DNA of 64,000 nucleotides from a virus: IMG/VR virus record IMGVR_UViG_3300042261_002391, positions 1-64,000 of that record; one strand, 5' to 3'. A model generated the notes under the pieces. That model ran no database searches, was not told the DNA's origin, and saw only the letters and a program-made list of their open reading frames with translations. Shown here piece after piece: positions 60,764 to 64,000 of this stretch. The stretch's first letter is position 1. Each line of letters starts with the position of its first letter. Position numbers and translations under genes: made by a program.

Positions 60764-63520
60764 TTATGTGGTTACATCAACAATTTTTATTGTATTATCA
60801 CTACCATCAATATATTTTAGCTTAATTGTACCTGTAGATGTTTTAATAATTTCCTTAGAATAGTCGGCAAAGATATGTGTTGCACTTGAAAAATCAATTC
60901 CGACAAAATTAATATTACCAAATATCATATTTTGTTGAAATGTCACTCCCGATATTGGTATATTAAAATATGAAACCAAATGACCGAAAGTATTTAAATT
61001 ACTACCACTTGATAATGTGATATCTATACAACTATCTCCAAATATATTATTAAAACAATTATCATTCAAATGGATGCTATTGCAAGCAACTCCAAATATG
61101 TTTGAATCACACGTAATGCTCAAAAAATTACCATTACAATGATTGCCAAATACATTATTAGTGCAATTCTCACCAATATTGTTATACATACATTTATTAC
61201 CTAAAATAATTGAGTTACAATGACTGCCAAAATTGTTTTCCACACAATTAAAACCTAAAACTGTTGAGGTAACTCCTGATGAAAATACATTTGATATATT
61301 AGCAGCACCTAAAGTACAATTATTTAACCCAAATCCCGATGTATTTATTTGACAATCATCGCCAAAAGTGTTTGAGGTACACTCATCGCCAAAAGTGTTT
61401 GTGGAATTATTTGAATCAAAACGATTAAAGCCACAAGTATTGCCAAAAGTGTTCGCATAACAGTTATAGCCAAAAATGTTCCCATAACAAGTATTGCCAA
61501 AAATATTTTCATTACAACCATCACCAAAAATATTTGAATGACAACTATTACCAAAAGTATTTGAACCACAATTATCACTAAAAATATTTGAATAACAACT
61601 ATTGCCAAAAAAATTCACTGAGCAACTATTGTTAAAAGTATTTGAATAACAGCTATCGCCAAAAGTGTTTCCATAACAAGTATTGCCAAAAATATTTAAA
61701 TAACAACCTACGCCAAAAGTGTTTCCATAACAAGTATTGCCAAAAATATTTAAATAACAACCTACGCCTAAAGTGTTTGAGCTACAATTATTGCCAAAAA
61801 TATTTTCACTACAACCATCAGCTAAAATATTTCCACTACAGTTAATGCCAAATCTGTTATTATAAGAGCCACCGCTTAAAGTGTTTAACCTACAAATATC
61901 ACTAAAAATGTTTTCATTACAACCATTAGCTAAATTATTGGTATTACAGTTATCACCCAAAATATTTGAATAAGAACCACTAAATACATTATCATAACAA
62001 CCATAACCCAAAGTATTGTTATAACATATATTATTAAAAATATTATTATAAGAATAACTTCCAAATTTATTGTAATAACAATTATATGTTAAAGTATTAT
62101 TATTACAATTATCAGCAAAAGTATTGTTAGCACACACACTATATAACGTGTTTGAATAACATCCATCACCAAAAGTATTATTTACAGAATTATTACCTAA
62201 AAAATTTGACTGGCAACCACCATTAAAAATATTTGAAGAGCAATTATTTCCAAACGTGCATAAACTAAAATTTTTTCCTAAAATATTAAAATTACATGAC
62301 TTACCAAAAACATTTGACTGACAATAATCACCAAAAACATTCGAGGCAAATTCCCTTCCAATAATATTATTATCACACCCATTACCAAAAGTATTTGAGT
62401 CACAGTTTATACCAAATATATTACGAGTACAATTATTACCAAAAGTGTTTGATGTAAATAAATCGGAAATAGTATTTAGCTGAAAATCAGCCCCATATTT
62501 ATTATTAGTAATTGAAGAGAATTGGCTATCAATATTACTATTAGATAAATAAAATACGTTATTTTGTAATATCGATGGGATGTACCCTGTTTGGCTATTT
62601 ACGCCATTAATTATTGAATCGAAAATATTATTCTTAACTAATAATTCATATGTATTATACTCATCAAAACCTTGAAACGTTAAACAGTCAATATAGTTCG
62701 AATAACCATCAGAATAAGACATATAGCTCCAATATTGTGTTATATTGTAGTCAACAATTTTTGCCCAAGATGTATCATCTGTGACATCATTTAAATTATC
62801 ATCAATTACACTAAGATAAACACCACCTGTAGAACCTGTTACTTGTACATAAGTATTTACGCTGTATGCAGTCCCACCACTCCACTGAGGATATCCATTA
62901 GTATCTTCAGTAAACAAATATCTTCTGAATTTAACATTTCTAAAGTCATACCCTAAGCTATTATTGTTTTTTACGTCATGTCTTTTATATATAACACCCT
63001 TAAAATCAGGTATTAATGTAACATTAGTTAAATCAGGATTTAAAGCTGTGCCACCAGCATTTTCAGCAGTCGCAAAACCATAATCTAGCATCCAATTGTT
63101 TGGATTCCAGTCGTAATAAATTATATCTTGTGGATATTGTTGTGAATATGCTTGTGGATAGAATTCGCTAATTGTACTTGCTTTAATAATTAGCGGTTCT
63201 AAGTTCCCAACATTAATATCATCAAGTCTATCGTAACCATCAAACATATAATGAACAGTTCTATAATCATTTATTCTATAGAAAGTATTGGGTGTTAATC
63301 CGGAGGTAGTTGTTAAACCAGTTAATTGATTATAAGTTAAATTAATCACACCTGCAGTATTACCACTGATTTCAACAAAATATCCTTCACCATTGAGATA
63401 GGTGTCTGGGTCTTGTGATAGTGTAGTATTTATTGGTGATGATGATACATAAACATCGCCAGTTCTAAGATAATTTCTATAATCGGAAACTGAAAGTTTA
63501 TCTAGTTCTTGTGTTGCCAT
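60764..63520 (-). CDS. tail-type protein with cysteine-ladder beta-helix
   Basis: 918 residues. The N-terminal 330 residues contain beta-rich domains with repeated Gly/Thr/Tyr (LTYNQLTGLTTTSGL; GVIYKRHDVKNNNSLGYDFR) typical of phage tail proteins of Bacteroidota phages. Residues about 340-830 are tens of nonapeptides N-x-F-G-x-x-C-x-x, giving a parallel beta helix with a ladder of cysteines and asparagines. A 54-bp tandem duplication (near 61661-61768) shows recent growth. The C-terminal 90 residues form a cap. Probably a tail fibre or adhesion protein. Confidence 0.75.
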   Translation of the reverse strand: MATQELDKLSVSDYRNYLRTGDVYVSSSPINTTLSQDPDTYLNGEGYFVEISGNTAGVINLTYNQLTGLTTTSGLTPNTFYRINDYRTVHYMFDGYDRLDDINVGNLEPLIIKASTISEFYPQAYSQQYPQDIIYYDWNPNNWMLDYGFATAENAGGTALNPDLTNVTLIPDFKGVIYKRHDVKNNNSLGYDFRNVKFRRYLFTEDTNGYPQWSGGTAYSVNTYVQVTGSTGGVYLSVIDDNLNDVTDDTSWAKIVDYNITQYWSYMSYSDGYSNYIDCLTFQGFDEYNTYELLVKNNIFDSIINGVNSQTGYIPSILQNNVFYLSNSNIDSQFSSITNNKYGADFQLNTISDLFTSNTFGNNCTRNIFGINCDSNTFGNGCDNNIIGREFASNVFGDYCQSNVFGKSCNFNILGKNFSLCTFGNNCSSNIFNGGCQSNFLGNNSVNNTFGDGCYSNTLYSVCANNTFADNCNNNTLTYNCYYNKFGSYSYNNIFNNICYNNTLGYGCYDNVFSGSYSNILGDNCNTNNLANGCNENIFSDICRLNTLSGGSYNNRFGINCSGNILADGCSENIFGNNCSSNTLGVGCYLNIFGNTCYGNTFGVGCYLNIFGNTCYGNTFGDSCYSNTFNNSCSVNFFGNSCYSNIFSDNCGSNTFGNSCHSNIFGDGCNENIFGNTCYGNIFGYNCYANTFGNTCGFNRFDSNNSTNTFGDECTSNTFGDDCQINTSGFGLNNCTLGAANISNVFSSGVTSTVLGFNCVENNFGSHCNSIILGNKCMYNNIGENCTNNVFGNHCNGNFLSITCDSNIFGVACNSIHLNDNCFNNIFGDSCIDITLSSGSNLNTFGHLVSYFNIPISGVTFQQNMIFGNINFVGIDFSSATHIFADYSKEIIKTSTGTIKLKYIDGSDNTIKIVDVTT
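61661..61768. repeat. 54-bp tandem duplication inside the tail-type gene
   Basis: Two nearly exact copies of an 18-codon unit (NTFGVGCYL plus NIFGNTCYG). Confidence 0.75.
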
Positions 63521-63537
63521 ATTAATTTCTAGTTTAA

Positions 63538-63546
63538 TATAAATAC
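63538..63546 (-). promoter_or_regulatory. GTATTTATA box
   Basis: GTATTTATA 18 bases before the tail-type gene. Confidence 0.5.
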
Positions 63547-63593
63547 AAAATATTAACTAAATAACTATAATATTATATACAAATCAAGAACAT

Positions 63594-63626
63594 AAAAAAA
63601 AGGCTGTCCATTTGGACAGCCTTTAA
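63594..63626 (-). terminator. terminator
   Basis: AAAGGCTGTCC pairs with GGACAGCCTTT, followed by a T-run on the minus strand. Confidence 0.85.
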
Positions 63627-63643
63627 TATTATAGAATTATGAA

Positions 63644-64000
63644 TTAAATCTTTTCTTCTTTTTCGCACATGTCGAAAGTGAAATCAACAGATTGTCCGTC
63701 AAGAGTGAGTGTTAATTTATTTTCGTCAAAACTCTTGAACTCGGTGAACCATTTTTTCGATAAGATAAGAGCAAATTTAATTTCAGCAATTTCTTGCATA
63801 ATTTTTCTCTTTTGCTTATTCAAAATGTTCGATTTTGTTTCGAGATATGTTTTTAACACACCCTTTTGCTGTTCTTCAGATAATGTTTTGTAAATATCAG
63901 ATTCGGTCTGTGCAACGTATTTATTAATCGCATCAGCCATAACCAATTCATTAATCTTCAAAGGAGCACCGGATTTAATTTTAGCTACAACATCTTCGAC
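63644..64000 (-). CDS. partial hypothetical protein, 5' end outside window
   Basis: The frame is open from the right window edge (VEDVVAKIKSGAPLKINELV onwards), so the start codon is not in the window; at least 118 residues are visible. Helical, charged, with a beta-rich ending (LTLTLDGQSVDFTFDM). The function is unknown. Confidence 0.65.
   Translation of the reverse strand, partial: VEDVVAKIKSGAPLKINELVMADAINKYVAQTESDIYKTLSEEQQKGVLKTYLETKSNILNKQKRKIMQEIAEIKFALILSKKWFTEFKSFDENKLTLTLDGQSVDFTFDMCEKEEKI

Noticed and set aside
6370-63546. GTATTTATA as a T4-type late promoter
   Set aside because: The T4 late box is TATAAATA on the sense strand; here the sense strand carries the complement, so the similarity does not show homology.
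1-64000. Genome-wide recoding of UAG
   Set aside because: UAG ends about a dozen otherwise normal genes, and long genes such as rIIA, the helicase and the dehydrogenase have no in-frame UAG. Only local readthrough at the PTH2 locus is suggested.
1-64000. Insertion sequences, integrase or attachment sites
   Set aside because: No transposase, integrase or flanking direct repeats were recognised; mobile elements here are homing endonucleases only.
1-64000. Frequent CCGG words (TTCCGG, GCCGGA) as a special signal
   Set aside because: They look more common than base composition predicts, but they occur in codons and spacers alike and I cannot compute significance by eye.

Overview
The window is a 64 kb, AT-rich, gene-dense stretch of what looks like a large tailed phage genome infecting a Bacteroidota host. 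Evidence for phage: an rIIA/rIIB-like pair, Gp88-like and DUF932-like proteins, at least 20 tRNA or tRNA-like genes, several free-standing homing endonucleases, a cysteine-ladder tail-type repeat protein and many small genes of unknown function. Evidence for the host: the four genes around the strand switch (the sigma factor on the minus strand and three plus-strand genes) have Bacteroidota-type promoters (TTTG/TTG, about 20 bp, TAnnTTTG-like), and ribosome binding sites are A-rich rather than GGAGG. No terminase, capsid, portal or polymerase gene is in the window.

Layout. (1) 1-1740: a MORN-like gene, a paralogous gene pair and a non-coding tract full of GGACATT/GTACATT words. (2) 1766-29755: about 45 short minus-strand genes plus non-coding RNA units. 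Nearly every gene or short operon has its own copy of one promoter, TGTAAC-N16/17-CGTATAAG, the layout of promoters read by extracytoplasmic-function (ECF) sigma factors. (3) 29822-30412: a phage-encoded ECF-like sigma factor, itself behind a host-type promoter. (4) 30413-31250: a non-coding strand-switch region with a 30-bp perfect palindrome and GCCGGATA repeats. (5) 31251-35557: plus-strand genes, including a UvrD-like helicase and a PARP-like ADP-ribosyltransferase candidate, and a C-rich tract able to form a G-quadruplex. (6) 35620-48867: mixed enzymes (nucleotide-sugar dehydrogenase, nucleotidyltransferase, EXD2-like HNH protein, metallophosphoesterase, a dNTP pyrophosphohydrolase fused to a HAD nucleotidase). 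(7) 48990-60400: a tRNA cluster interleaved with homing endonucleases, with a CUA (amber-suppressor) tRNA next to a reading frame broken only by UAG codons, and a YqeY protein. (8) 60479-64000: a tail-type beta-helix repeat protein and a partial gene.

How it fits together (inference). Host RNA polymerase would first read the sigma factor and the plus-strand helicase block. The sigma factor would then switch on the ECF regulon, 42 sites recognised here, 37 of them in the block next to it. A third box, GTATTTATA, stands 10-35 bp before the start codons of tail, ADP-ribosyltransferase and homing-endonuclease genes and may mark a later class. The tRNA genes are unusually divergent: one appears to have its D and anticodon arms in swapped order, two have a long variable arm with Ile or Met anticodons, three lack U33, and one is a 121-nt tRNA-like RNA.
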